Assembly (NCBI GenBank): GCA_025358455.1
Contig: JANYJP010000003.1
Coordinates: forward strand, 1 to 64,000
Direction: 5' to 3'
Source: Bacteroidales bacterium
GTDB taxonomy: Bacteria > Bacteroidota > Bacteroidia > Bacteroidales > VadinHA17
Length of the DNA: 64,000 bases
Both the position numbers and the translations under genes were made by a program. Positions within the stretch are counted from its first letter, which is position 1. The number at the start of each line of letters is the position of its first letter. The notes under the pieces are model-generated. The model saw only the letters and a program-made list of their open reading frames with translations, ran no database searches and was not told the DNA's origin. Shown one piece after another: positions 46,054-55,900 of this stretch.

Positions 46054-48057
46054 ATGAAATTAACCACAGTATTTTTTATTTCTCTTCTGACTTTGATCAG
46101 TTGTCAGAATGAACAGGCAAATCTTAAATTGCCTTCGCTTATCAGCGATAATATGTTACTTCAGCAAAAAGCTGATATAAAGATCTGGGGGAAAGCTTCT
46201 CCCGGTCAGAAAATAAATGTTTCTGCCAGCTGGAAAGCAGCTGGTCAGGCAAATGCAGCTGAAAATGGTAAATGGTCAGTAATGCTAAGAACACCGGAAG
46301 CAGGGGGCCCGTATAAAATTACTGTTTCAGCAAAAGATACCAGTATTACTGTTAACAATGTTCTCATAGGCGAAGTATGGTTTTGTTCCGGTCAGTCGAA
46401 TATGGAAATGCCTCTTGAAGGTTGGCTTCCAAATGACACAATAATGTATTCGGCTAAAATGATTGAATCTGCTTCAATACCTGAAATACGTCTTTTTAAT
46501 GTTCTTAAAAATGTATCAGGGGAACCACTTGAGGATTGTACAGGCAGGTGGGAAGTAAGTAGTCCTTCAAGTGTAAAGCCGTTTAGTGCTACTGCATATT
46601 TTTTCGGGAGAAAGCTTTATAGTGAATTACACATACCGGTCGGTTTAATTGAATCTGCCTGGGGAGGTACTCCCTCAGAAGCATGGACTTCAGCAGCGTC
46701 GCTTGAAAACTCCGGCGAGTTTGTGTCTGACATTAAAGCAATAAAAGAGTCTGCCCCTCTTGTAAAGGATTTTCAGAAATGGCTGAGTGGTCATCAACAG
46801 GTTGATGTAAAGCCACTTGGAGATGATCAATGGAAGAACCTTGTTTTTAATGATACGAACATTCCATCGCCCGCATTCAACGATAAGGATTGGCCCGTAA
46901 TGGCCTTACCAAAGCTTTTTGAGAATGTTATCGGTGATTTTGACGGAGCAATCTGGTTCAGGAAAACGATCGATATACTTCAGCCCATGGCGGGTAAAGA
47001 TCTGACTCTTTCATTAGGTCCAATAGATGACATGGATCGTACCTATTTCAATGGAGAACTAGTAGGATCTACTGAAGCTGCTGGTTTCTGGCAGGCTGAC
47101 AGAAATTATTTGGTTCCTGCAGGAATTGTCAGGACCGGACCTAATACTATATCTGTCAGGGTTCTTGACACGCAGGGTGGCGGGGGTATCTATGGACTTC
47201 CGGGGAAAATGAAACTTTCAATAAAAGCCAATTCATCTGTGTCTCTTCCTCTTGATGGCGATTGGAAATATCAGCCGGTATCTGAATTGGTTGCCAATAA
47301 ATTCTTCATTTATGATATTTCTAAAAATGAGTTTCTAAACAGGAAAAGGCCAAAATCAATAGGTCCGAACACGCCAACTGCTTTATATAATGCAATGGTT
47401 TATCCGGTATTGCCTTACCGGATAAAAGGTGCAATCTGGTATCAGGGTGAGTCCAATGTTGGAAGGGCGGATCAATACACTAAGATATTTCCGGCTATGA
47501 TTCAAAACTGGAGGGAAGCGTGGGGAATAAAAGACTTCCCGTTTTATTTCGTTCAGATTGCTCCCTACGTGTATTCAAATGTCGATTCTACAGAATCCGC
47601 CTTTTTACGCGAAGCTCAGGAGAAAGCACTGGTATTGCCTAATACAGGCATGGCTGTGACGTTTGACATTGCAACTGTAATGAATATACATCCACCATTC
47701 AAAAAAGAAGTTGGTGAAAGGCTTGCGAACATGGAACTGGCAAAAGATTTCGGAAAGGAAGTTCCTGTTTCGGGACCGGTTTACAAATCTTTGTCCGTTG
47801 AAGGGAATATTGTTAAAATTCAGTTCGATAATTCCGAAGGAGGCCTGATGCTAAAAGGATCGTCTGAATTTGAAATTGCAGGTAAGAATGGTAAATATGT
47901 TAAAGCCCGGGCAAAAATTGTCAATAATGAATTAGTGGTGTCATCTCCTGATATAAAGAATCCGGTTTCAGTAAGGTATTGCTGGAGAAACGGAGCAGTA
48001 GCTTCTTTGTTCAATAACGCGGGTTTACCAGCATCTCAGTTCAGAACAAAAGAATAG
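46054..48057 (+). CDS. Sialate O-acetylesterase-like SGNH esterase lipoprotein
   Basis: Exported carbohydrate esterase that would remove acetyl groups from polysaccharide. Lipobox LISCQ; SGNH serine in CSGQSNMEMPL near residue 112; second motif WYQGESN near 464; a jelly-roll insert (WFRKTIDILQP) splits the domain as in the SIAE family. The track ATG 46024 overlaps the GH9 stop (ATGA) and adds ten residues; ATG 46054 gives a cleaner lipoprotein signal, and either is possible. It belongs to the same run as GH9 and GalM. Confidence 0.88.
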   Translation: MKLTTVFFISLLTLISCQNEQANLKLPSLISDNMLLQQKADIKIWGKASPGQKINVSASWKAAGQANAAENGKWSVMLRTPEAGGPYKITVSAKDTSITVNNVLIGEVWFCSGQSNMEMPLEGWLPNDTIMYSAKMIESASIPEIRLFNVLKNVSGEPLEDCTGRWEVSSPSSVKPFSATAYFFGRKLYSELHIPVGLIESAWGGTPSEAWTSAASLENSGEFVSDIKAIKESAPLVKDFQKWLSGHQQVDVKPLGDDQWKNLVFNDTNIPSPAFNDKDWPVMALPKLFENVIGDFDGAIWFRKTIDILQPMAGKDLTLSLGPIDDMDRTYFNGELVGSTEAAGFWQADRNYLVPAGIVRTGPNTISVRVLDTQGGGGIYGLPGKMKLSIKANSSVSLPLDGDWKYQPVSELVANKFFIYDISKNEFLNRKRPKSIGPNTPTALYNAMVYPVLPYRIKGAIWYQGESNVGRADQYTKIFPAMIQNWREAWGIKDFPFYFVQIAPYVYSNVDSTESAFLREAQEKALVLPNTGMAVTFDIATVMNIHPPFKKEVGERLANMELAKDFGKEVPVSGPVYKSLSVEGNIVKIQFDNSEGGLMLKGSSEFEIAGKNGKYVKARAKIVNNELVVSSPDIKNPVSVRYCWRNGAVASLFNNAGLPASQFRTKE

Positions 48058-48117
48058 AAAAGATAATTCGCCGGAGAGTAAAGTTTATTACTTTAGCAAA
48101 ACTAAATTTTATTAAAC

Positions 48118-49242
48118 ATGAAAAGAATTCTATTCCTAACACTTACACTGGTTGCGGTTTTATTTACTGCCTGTAATCAGTCTTCAAAAAATAAGGAGAT
48201 GGTCAAAAAAGATGTTTTCGGTAGCCGCGACGGGAAAGAGGTTTATCTTCTGACCCTGACAAATAAAGCTGGCAATGTTATCAGGCTTACCAATTTCGGA
48301 GCAAAAATAACATGGATCGAAGTACCTGACAAAAACGGGAAAAAAGACAATATCACCTTCGGATATGACACCTTTAACGAGACTGTTAACGGGGATATGT
48401 CTTATGGATCTGTACCAGGCAGATATGCAAACAGAATTGCTAAGGGTAAATTTACTATCGATGGCATTGAATATCATACACCTCTGAATGACGGACCAAA
48501 TACTCTTCATGGTGGGTCAAAAGGATGGCACAGTGTCGTTTGGAATACAGAGATATTGAAAGAGAGTAAAATCCCGGCGGTTAAATTCACTTATGTAAGC
48601 CCCGATATGGAAGAAGGCTTCCCTGGTACAGTGAAGGTTTCTATAGTATACTCCTGGACCGATAACAATGAAATTGTTATGGATTATTCTTATTCAACAG
48701 ACAAGAAGACAATAGTAAATGTTACAAACCATGCATATTTTAATCTTCATGGAGCAGGTAACGGTGATATTCTTGATCATATTGTAACTTTAAAAGCTTC
48801 GGCATTTACACCTGTTGATTCTGTTATGATCCCAACGGGAGAGATTCGTCCCGTTGCCGAAACTCCTTTTGATTTCACATCACCTCATGCAATAGGTGAA
48901 AGGATAGGTGAAAAATATGATCAGCTCATTTTAGGGAAAGGATATGATCACAACTTTATACTTGATAATAAAGATGAGGTTGATGTTACCGTATATGAGC
49001 CTGTAAGCGGTCGCATGCTTGAAGTAATTACAGATCAGCCCGGAATGCAGCTATATACCGGTAACTTTCTTGATGGAACAAAAACTGGCCATGGCGGAAA
49101 ACCTTATAACTACAGATCTGGTATGTGTCTTGAATCAGATCATTATCCCGATAGTCCGAATCATCCTGAATTCCCCAGTACAATCATTAACCCTGGAGAA
49201 ACATTGAAAACAACAACAATTTACAGATTTTCAGTTAAATAG
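48118..49242 (+). CDS. galM: Aldose 1-epimerase, lipoprotein
   Basis: Mutarotase interconverting alpha and beta anomers of aldoses, here exported (lipobox LFTACN). Substrate residues appear in NTLHGGSKGWHS near residue 135, the catalytic histidine in NHAYFNLHGAG near 208, and the catalytic glutamate in CLESDHYPDSPNHPEF near 340. The 374-residue length fits. A mutarotase outside the cytoplasm would supply the right anomer to the symporter upstream. It lies 60 bases after the esterase gene. Confidence 0.93.
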   Translation: MKRILFLTLTLVAVLFTACNQSSKNKEMVKKDVFGSRDGKEVYLLTLTNKAGNVIRLTNFGAKITWIEVPDKNGKKDNITFGYDTFNETVNGDMSYGSVPGRYANRIAKGKFTIDGIEYHTPLNDGPNTLHGGSKGWHSVVWNTEILKESKIPAVKFTYVSPDMEEGFPGTVKVSIVYSWTDNNEIVMDYSYSTDKKTIVNVTNHAYFNLHGAGNGDILDHIVTLKASAFTPVDSVMIPTGEIRPVAETPFDFTSPHAIGERIGEKYDQLILGKGYDHNFILDNKDEVDVTVYEPVSGRMLEVITDQPGMQLYTGNFLDGTKTGHGGKPYNYRSGMCLESDHYPDSPNHPEFPSTIINPGETLKTTTIYRFSVK

Positions 49243-49268
49243 ATAACAATCCAAAATATTTATCAATT

Positions 49269-50579
49269 ATGACTACAAGACGTGTTTTTATTAGAAATGG
49301 TGCTTTGGCAACTGCCGGACTGGCACTTGTTCCGACTTTATCAAGTGCTCTTGCCGGATGTGCGCCCTCTGACCGAATTAATATAGGTCTGATTGGATGC
49401 AATGGTATGGGCTTTGCTGATCTTAGTGCATTTCTTGAACATCCTCAGGTAGAATGTATTGCTCTTTGTGACATCGACGAGAATGTACTGAATCGCAGAG
49501 CTGCTGATGTTGAGAAAATCCGGGGTAAGAAACCCGCAAACCTTTATAAGGACTGGCGTAAAGTGATTGATAATAAAGACATAAATCTTGTAATAGTCGG
49601 AACTCCTGATCATTGGCATTGTATGATTATGGCAGCTGCGTGTGAAGCCGGTAAGGATGTTTATTGTGAAAAACCGATCGGAAGAACTATCGGGGAATGT
49701 AATATAATGGTAAATGCTGCAAAGAAATATAAGAGTGTAGTGCAGGTTGGTCAGTGGCAGAGGAGCGACCCTCACTGGCAGGATGCTGTTAATTTCATTC
49801 AATCCGGCAAACTTGGTAAAATAAGGCTTGTCAGAGTATTTTCATACCAGGGCTGGTGCCCGTCGATCCCTGTTGTGGCAGATGAACCTGTTCCTGCAGG
49901 TGTAGACTACGATATGTGGCTCGGGCCTTCTCCTTCCCGTCCTTTTAACCGAAATCGATTTCACTTTACATTCAGATGGTTCTGGGATTATGCAGGCGGA
50001 CTTATGACTGACTGGGGTGTTCATCTGCTTGATTATGCCTTATATGGAATGAATGTTACAACTCCCAAGTCTGTAATGGCTATGGGAGGGAAATATGGTT
50101 ATCCGTCAGATGCTTGCGAAACACCTGACAGCTTACAGGCAATTTATGAATTCGATGGATTTAACGTTATGTGGGATCACGCTATTGGAATTAATGACGG
50201 CGCATACGGCCGCAATCATGGATTGGGATTTGTAGGTGAGAATGGCACACTGGTAATTGACCGCGATGGATGGGAAGTTATTCCTGAAGATGTAAATGGT
50301 AAGATCCGTATGGAAGCTGTCCCGCTTAAAAAGGGAACCGGTCAGGGACTGAAGAATCATGTAAAGAATCACCTCGATTGTATAGCCAGCAGAAATCCCA
50401 ATACAAATGCAAGTATTGAGATTGGCGCTCATATTGCCAAATTTTCGGCTCTGGGAAATATTGCCTACCGCACCGGTAAAAAACTGGTTTGGGATGGAAC
50501 AAAATTCACAAACGATATTGATGCAAATAGTTACCTGATACCCAATTACAGGGGACCATGGAAACTACCAGTGGTATAG
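49269..50579 (+). CDS. Gfo/Idh/MocA family oxidoreductase, Tat-type signal
   Basis: NAD(P)-dependent sugar oxidoreductase. The N-terminus MTTRRVFIRNGALATAG has a twin-arginine signal, followed by a possible lipobox (LAGCAP). The Rossmann motif is IGLIGCNGMG, the family motif is CEKPIGRT near residue 136, and the Gfo/Idh C-terminal domain follows with WDYAGGLMTDWGVHLLDY. Length 436 is normal for exported Bacteroidota members. Substrate unknown; some relatives act as retaining glycosidases through NAD. Last gene of the arabinose block, closed by a hairpin. Confidence 0.88.
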   Translation: MTTRRVFIRNGALATAGLALVPTLSSALAGCAPSDRINIGLIGCNGMGFADLSAFLEHPQVECIALCDIDENVLNRRAADVEKIRGKKPANLYKDWRKVIDNKDINLVIVGTPDHWHCMIMAAACEAGKDVYCEKPIGRTIGECNIMVNAAKKYKSVVQVGQWQRSDPHWQDAVNFIQSGKLGKIRLVRVFSYQGWCPSIPVVADEPVPAGVDYDMWLGPSPSRPFNRNRFHFTFRWFWDYAGGLMTDWGVHLLDYALYGMNVTTPKSVMAMGGKYGYPSDACETPDSLQAIYEFDGFNVMWDHAIGINDGAYGRNHGLGFVGENGTLVIDRDGWEVIPEDVNGKIRMEAVPLKKGTGQGLKNHVKNHLDCIASRNPNTNASIEIGAHIAKFSALGNIAYRTGKKLVWDGTKFTNDIDANSYLIPNYRGPWKLPVV

Positions 50580-50602
50580 CTTTTTTCTAAACTGATACAC
50601 TT

Positions 50603-50638
50603 CGCCGGATCTGAATAAATATCTTTTCAGTTCCGGCG
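50603..50638 (+). terminator. Hairpin after the Gfo/Idh gene
   Basis: CGCCGGA-T-CTGA pairs with TCAG-T-TCCGGCG (11 pairs, one T-T mismatch) around a 12-base loop, followed by TTTC. It marks the end of the arabinose block before the sigma-factor gene. Confidence 0.65.
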
Positions 50639-50772
50639 TTTCAGTATAGTCATCTTCAAAGCTGGATGATAAATATGTTTTATACGAGATTATATCAGCA
50701 TTGTCGATTAATAAAATTATTAACTTACGCTGGGAAAATCAGGTAAATTTCTTCGGGCTATTAATAGTCTTC

Positions 50773-51363
50773 ATGAACAATAATCAGACAGATATAAAGG
50801 GCGAGTCAGTGCTGGTAAAGGAGTTGTCAAAAGGTAATATCCTGGCATTTAATACATTATTCAGGGAGTATGGAAAGCGATTGTATCGTTTTGCATTTGG
50901 GTATTTGAAATCAGAGGATGAGGCTGAAGAACTGGTTCAGGAGGTTTTTACAATAATTTGGGAGAAAAGGGCAGATTTGAAAGAGGAGTTATCTTTTAAA
51001 GCATATCTGTTTACAATTGCATTTAATATAATAAGGAAACATTTCAGAACAAAAGCTCAACTCTCTGAATTTTTCAAAACTGGTGCCGGCGATGATCTCG
51101 ACATGCAGACCTCTCAGAAAATCAATTACGATTCCTTATATCAGTATATTACCGAACTGGTGAATCAATTGCCTGAGAAGAGAAGAATTATTTTTGAAAA
51201 AAGCAGATTTGAAGGATTAAGTATAAAAGAAATAGCGGAAGAATTTAAAATAAGTCATAAGACTGTGGAAAATCAGTTGACAGAAGCCTTGAAATTTATC
51301 AGAACCAATCTTAATAAAGAAAGTATACCTGCAATTTTATTTTTTGTGCTATTCGTTTCATAA
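50773..51363 (+). CDS. ECF RNA polymerase sigma factor (FecI-like)
   Basis: Extracytoplasmic-function sigma factor. Region 2 is LKSEDEAEELVQEVFTIIWE and region 4 is KEIAEEFKISHKTVENQL. The track start is TTG 50701; ATG 50773 (MNNNQTDIKGES) gives the normal length of about 196 residues. It should be held by the FecR-type anti-sigma factor encoded downstream and released when SusC, with its STN domain, binds its glycan. The 380-base gap to fecR is unusually long. Confidence 0.92.
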   Translation: MNNNQTDIKGESVLVKELSKGNILAFNTLFREYGKRLYRFAFGYLKSEDEAEELVQEVFTIIWEKRADLKEELSFKAYLFTIAFNIIRKHFRTKAQLSEFFKTGAGDDLDMQTSQKINYDSLYQYITELVNQLPEKRRIIFEKSRFEGLSIKEIAEEFKISHKTVENQLTEALKFIRTNLNKESIPAILFFVLFVS

Positions 51364-51743
51364 TTAATCAAATAGAATTATTAATATTTTTTTTTCATTT
51401 TGCTGATAGGTGTACATGAGCGGAAGTGGATATTAATATATATAAAGTAAGATTTAAACCTGTTGATTAGATAAAATGGCTGGAGGTTACTCAGCAATAG
51501 TTACCCGTTATATTTCATCTGTTTTAGTAGTTCTAATAATGAAACATACTCTGGAACTATCCTGAACAGTGAAGAATAAATACAGCAAAGAGTTATTAAT
51601 AAATTATGGTTAGTTAGTTAGTTGAGGTAAAAGCAGTTCTTCTCAAACGAAGAACTGCTTCCTATCCTTCAATATATTTTAAACTGAATCTGATTTTAAA
51701 AGGCAGGAAATTTTGACTAAGAACTTATAACAGAAATTATTGT
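51364..51743 (+). other. Long sigma/anti-sigma spacer
   Basis: This 380-base gap holds a T-tract (51389-51398 area), a possible 29-codon ORF (51476-51565, MAGGYSAIVTRYISSVLVVL), a GTTA tandem repeat (near 51609-51622) and a strong hairpin (51631-51660). No standard gene is recognised. Confidence 0.4.
51631..51660 (+). terminator. Perfect hairpin between sigma factor and FecR genes
   Basis: AAGCAGTTCTTC and GAAGAACTGCTT form a 12-bp perfect stem with the loop TCAAAC. No T-run follows (CCTATCC), so it could be an attenuator, a processing site or a stability element rather than a classic terminator. Confidence 0.6.
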
Positions 51744-52784
51744 ATGGCAGTAATTGACTTTGATGGTGAAATATTAAGTCGTTATTTTAAAGGAGTTCAT
51801 CCTGAAATGGATGCATCTTATATTGATGCAGTTTTCTGTGACAGTAGTAAAGAGAAGGAACTAAAACGTTATTTATCAAAACATTTTGATGAATTATTGT
51901 CTGAAGATGATGAAGAAGGAAGGAACCTGGATCATGTCCTTTACAAAATACATTATGATATTAATACAAAACTTGCAGGAAGCAAGAATAGAAGAATATC
52001 AGCATTATTAAAATGGTCTTTCCGCATAGCCGGTATGATAATTCTTCCAATTGTTATTTTTTGGGGTATAAAGGGAAATCTAAACTACAATGCCGGAAAA
52101 GAGACATGGGTTGAAATTAAGGCGCCGGCATGGACACGAGCTCAGTTCAGTCTTCCTGATGGCACAATAGGATGGCTGAATAGTAATTCAAGCGTAAAAT
52201 ATAAAGGGAATTTTACTAATGACCGTCAGGTTACATTAAATGGAGAAGCTTTTTTTGATGTATTTAAGGATAAAACCAGACCATTTAAAGTAAATGCAAA
52301 TGAAATTGTAGTGAAGGTATTAGGTACCCGTTTTAACATTGCCACTTATGATAATGAAAAAAATGTTGAGGTGGTTCTGGAAGAAGGCGAAATAGAAATA
52401 AATGACAGTGGGAAGCTTAATTCCTTAATTATGAGGCCCAATGATCTGGTTAGCTTTGATAAAACCCTCAAAAATCTTTCTAAAGAGGTAGTTGAACCCC
52501 AGAAATACCTGTCGTGGACCGAAGGAAAACTGGCATTCAGGAATGACCCACTGGATGTTATCGCAAGGAGATTGGAAAGATGGTATAATATTGATATTGA
52601 AATAAACGGTAACGTGTCTCAGGATCTTAGATTACGGGCAACCTTTGTAGACGAAAGTGTAGAACAGGTTTTGTACTTCCTGAAACGCAGTTTACCAATA
52701 GAATATAAGATTGAAGAAGGAGGACAGGTAAATGACGGGACATATTCTAAAATGAAAGTGTTAATATCCCCCAAAACCAGATAA
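51744..52784 (+). CDS. FecR-family anti-sigma factor
   Basis: Single-pass inner-membrane regulator. The cytoplasmic N-terminus (residues 1-92) would bind the sigma factor; one membrane helix lies at about 93-112 (SFRIAGMIILPIVIFWGI). The periplasmic FecR domain starts with FSLPDGTIGWLNSNSSVKY and has GEAFFDVFKDKTRPFKV and VLGTRFNIATYDNE. A C-terminal DUF4974 segment (DPLDVIARRLERWYNIDI) would contact the STN domain of SusC. The 346-residue length is typical. Confidence 0.92.
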   Translation: MAVIDFDGEILSRYFKGVHPEMDASYIDAVFCDSSKEKELKRYLSKHFDELLSEDDEEGRNLDHVLYKIHYDINTKLAGSKNRRISALLKWSFRIAGMIILPIVIFWGIKGNLNYNAGKETWVEIKAPAWTRAQFSLPDGTIGWLNSNSSVKYKGNFTNDRQVTLNGEAFFDVFKDKTRPFKVNANEIVVKVLGTRFNIATYDNEKNVEVVLEEGEIEINDSGKLNSLIMRPNDLVSFDKTLKNLSKEVVEPQKYLSWTEGKLAFRNDPLDVIARRLERWYNIDIEINGNVSQDLRLRATFVDESVEQVLYFLKRSLPIEYKIEEGGQVNDGTYSKMKVLISPKTR

Positions 52785-52834
52785 TCTAAAAAACATTATA
52801 ATACTGCCTATGAAATGATTCTTTGTAAGCAAAA

Positions 52835-52863
52835 ACAGGAAAGCGTTGGACCCGCTTCCCTGT
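52835..52863 (+). terminator. Hairpin in the spacer between fecR and susC
   Basis: ACAGGAAAGCG pairs with CGCTTCCCTGT (10 of 11 pairs) around a 7-base loop; a T-rich stretch (CTACTTTTT) follows 16 bases later. It may end the regulator transcript or attenuate susC expression. Confidence 0.5.
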
Positions 52864-52918
52864 ATGATTTGCTAAGCTACTTTTTAAAAAATAACCTAAC
52901 TAAAAACGTTTCAAAGTT

Positions 52919-55900
52919 ATGAAAAAAATTTTTGATTTACGGGTGAGTTCTTACCCAATCCTAAAAAAACTAATCATGGGACTTAAAATTGCAATACTTC
53001 TTGCTGTTGTTAGTGTTACAACGGTTCTTGCATCGGATTCATACTCGCAGGGGGCAAAGGTTTCGATTGACATGAAGAATGCCCCCCTGGAAAAGGTAAT
53101 GGATGAAATTGAAAGACAAACCGAATTTTATTTCATTTTTAACCAGAAACAGATAGATGTTAACAGAGTTGTTGATATTCAGGTTGAAAACAGACTTATC
53201 ACAGATATTCTTCCCGAATTATTAAAAGGAACTAATGTCAACTTCGCCATTCTCGACAGAAAAATACTGTTAACCACTGAACCTCTTGGCAATAGTGATG
53301 CAATTGCTATTGCATCGATTATTGATCAACAGCAGACAAAATTATCGGGTACAATAAAAGATGCTCTTACAGGTGACGCAATGCCGGGAGTAAATGTTCA
53401 GATTAAAGGGACTATATTGGGTTCTATAGCAGACGTTGACGGAATTTACTCAATCAATATTTCTGACCCAAATGTTGTGTTGGTATTTTCATTTGTTGGA
53501 TATAAAACCATAGAGGTCCCAACCGGAGGAAAATTTTCAGTCGATGTTAAACTTGAACCTGATATGGCAGGACTTGACGAAGTTGTGGTTATTGGATACG
53601 GCACTGTTAAGAAAAAAGATTTAACAGGTTCTGTAGGCTCAATTCCTGCCAATGAAATTAAAGATTTGGCATCAACACGAATAGAACAGGCTCTATCAGG
53701 AAAATTAGCTGGTGTTCAGGTAAAAGCTACCTCAGGGGAACCAGGCGCTGCACCACAAATCAGGATCAGAGGGATTGGTAGTATTTCAGCGGGAGTTGAT
53801 CCGTTATATGTTGTAGACGGATTCCCAACAGACAATATACAAATGTTAAATCCTAATGATATCGAAACAGTTGATATTTTAAAAGATGCATCAGCGACAG
53901 CAATATATGGATCAAGAGGATCAAACGGAGTAGTACTTATTACTACCAAAAGAGGTAAGGCAGGTCCGGCCAACTTCACTTTTGATACATATTTTGGTTA
54001 TTCAAAGGTGGAGAAGATCCCCAAAATGAAAAACTCTATTGATCAGGCTAATTGGTTTCTTGATGGTATGAGAAATAAAAATATAGATGCAGGGAATAAC
54101 GTTTCAGGTGATCCTACCCTTTGGAAAGCTCCGGTACCAAAGATTATTATGGATCTTTTGGATGGAACAAATACTACTGATCAGGAGGCTCTGGACGGAA
54201 TCTTTCGTACTGCTGGTCAAAAAAGTTACCAGTTATCAGCTTCAGGTGGTAATGAAAATGTGAAATATGTTGTAAGTGGAGAATATTTGGACCAGGATGG
54301 GATTGTTGTAAACAGCAATTTCAAAAGATATTCATTCCGTAGTAATATTGATGCTCAGTTATCAAAGAAATTAGCAATAAAAGTTAATCTTAATCCATCT
54401 TATACTCAACAGGTTACACTTCCGGTAACTGGTGAAGGTTGTTGTCTGGGTTCAAATATTGTTGCGGCTGCTTTGCAGATTCATAATTTCTATCCGTTAC
54501 TAAACCCTGATGGCAGCTATTTCAATTATGACGGACTACCAGCTTTAGCAGCTGTTTATAATCCTCTGGCAGTTGCAAGAGAAAGTAAACCTGAACTGAA
54601 TAGTTTACGTCTTTTAGGAAACATAAATGCGGAATATAGCATAACTAATGATCTGAAATTAAATGTAATGATGGGAACCAGTGTAGTTGGATTTAAAAAC
54701 AGACGTTTCAGACCTTCTCTTGATGTGTTTTTTAAAGAACCTGCAACAGGAAGAGATGAAGCAAGTCTTGTCTATAACTGGCTGACAGAATATACGTTGA
54801 ATTATAAAAAGACTATTGGCAAACACAATTTTACAGGTCTGGCCGGTTATACTGTTCAGAAACAAAAAGGTTATTCTAACTTCCTTGAGAGCACTCTTTT
54901 CCCAAATAACCTGGTACCTACATTAAGTGCTGTCAGTGGAATAACAGCAGGTAGTTCTGACATTAGCTCATGGTCATTAATTTCCTATCTGGCCAGGATC
55001 AACTATATATTTAATAATAAATACTATCTGACCAGCTCAATCCGTGCTGATGGGTCTTCGCGTTTCGGCAGTGAGAAGAGATACGCCGTTTTTCCATCTG
55101 CAGCTATTGCATGGAAAATTTCCGAAGAGAATTTTATGAAAAGTATAGCTGTTGTTTCCAACTTTAAGTTGAGAGTCAGTTATGGAGAATCTGGAAATAA
55201 TAACATTGGTGACTATTCACAATACGCAACAATCGCTTACCAGAAATATCCGTTTGGAGAAACATCGGTTGGAGGTATTGCCCCAAATGCAATAGCAAAT
55301 CCTAGCCTGACATGGGAAAAACAACGTCAGTTTAATGTTGGTATTGATGCAGGATTATACAAAGACAGGATTTCTGTTTCAGTTGATAATTTCAAATCTG
55401 TTAACTCTGATTTGTTATTAAATGTGAACATACCAGGGATAACAGGATTTATATCTACTCTGAAAAATATCGGAGAAGTTCAGAATCATGGGTGGGAGTT
55501 TGTACTCAGCACAAAAAACCTTGTTGGAAAATTTGAATGGTCGACTGATTTTAACCTCTCTACGTACAAAAATAAAGTAACTAAATTAGGACCTCAGGGC
55601 GACCCAATTTATTCTGGTAATAACGTAACTATGATTGGACAACCCATCGGTATGTTTTACGGTTATATTACTGATGGTATTTTCAAGAATGCTGCCGAAT
55701 TGGCGGCTGGTCCGATTTATAACCCGGGTGCTGCTGACAGATCAAGGGTTGGTGATATAAGATTTAAAGATATCAGCGGACCTGATGGTATTCCTGACGG
55801 AGTTATTAATAACCTCGATAATACAATCATGGGCAATCCTTATCCCAAATTTTATTATGGTATGACCAACAAATTTGCTTATAAAAGCTTTGCCTTAATA

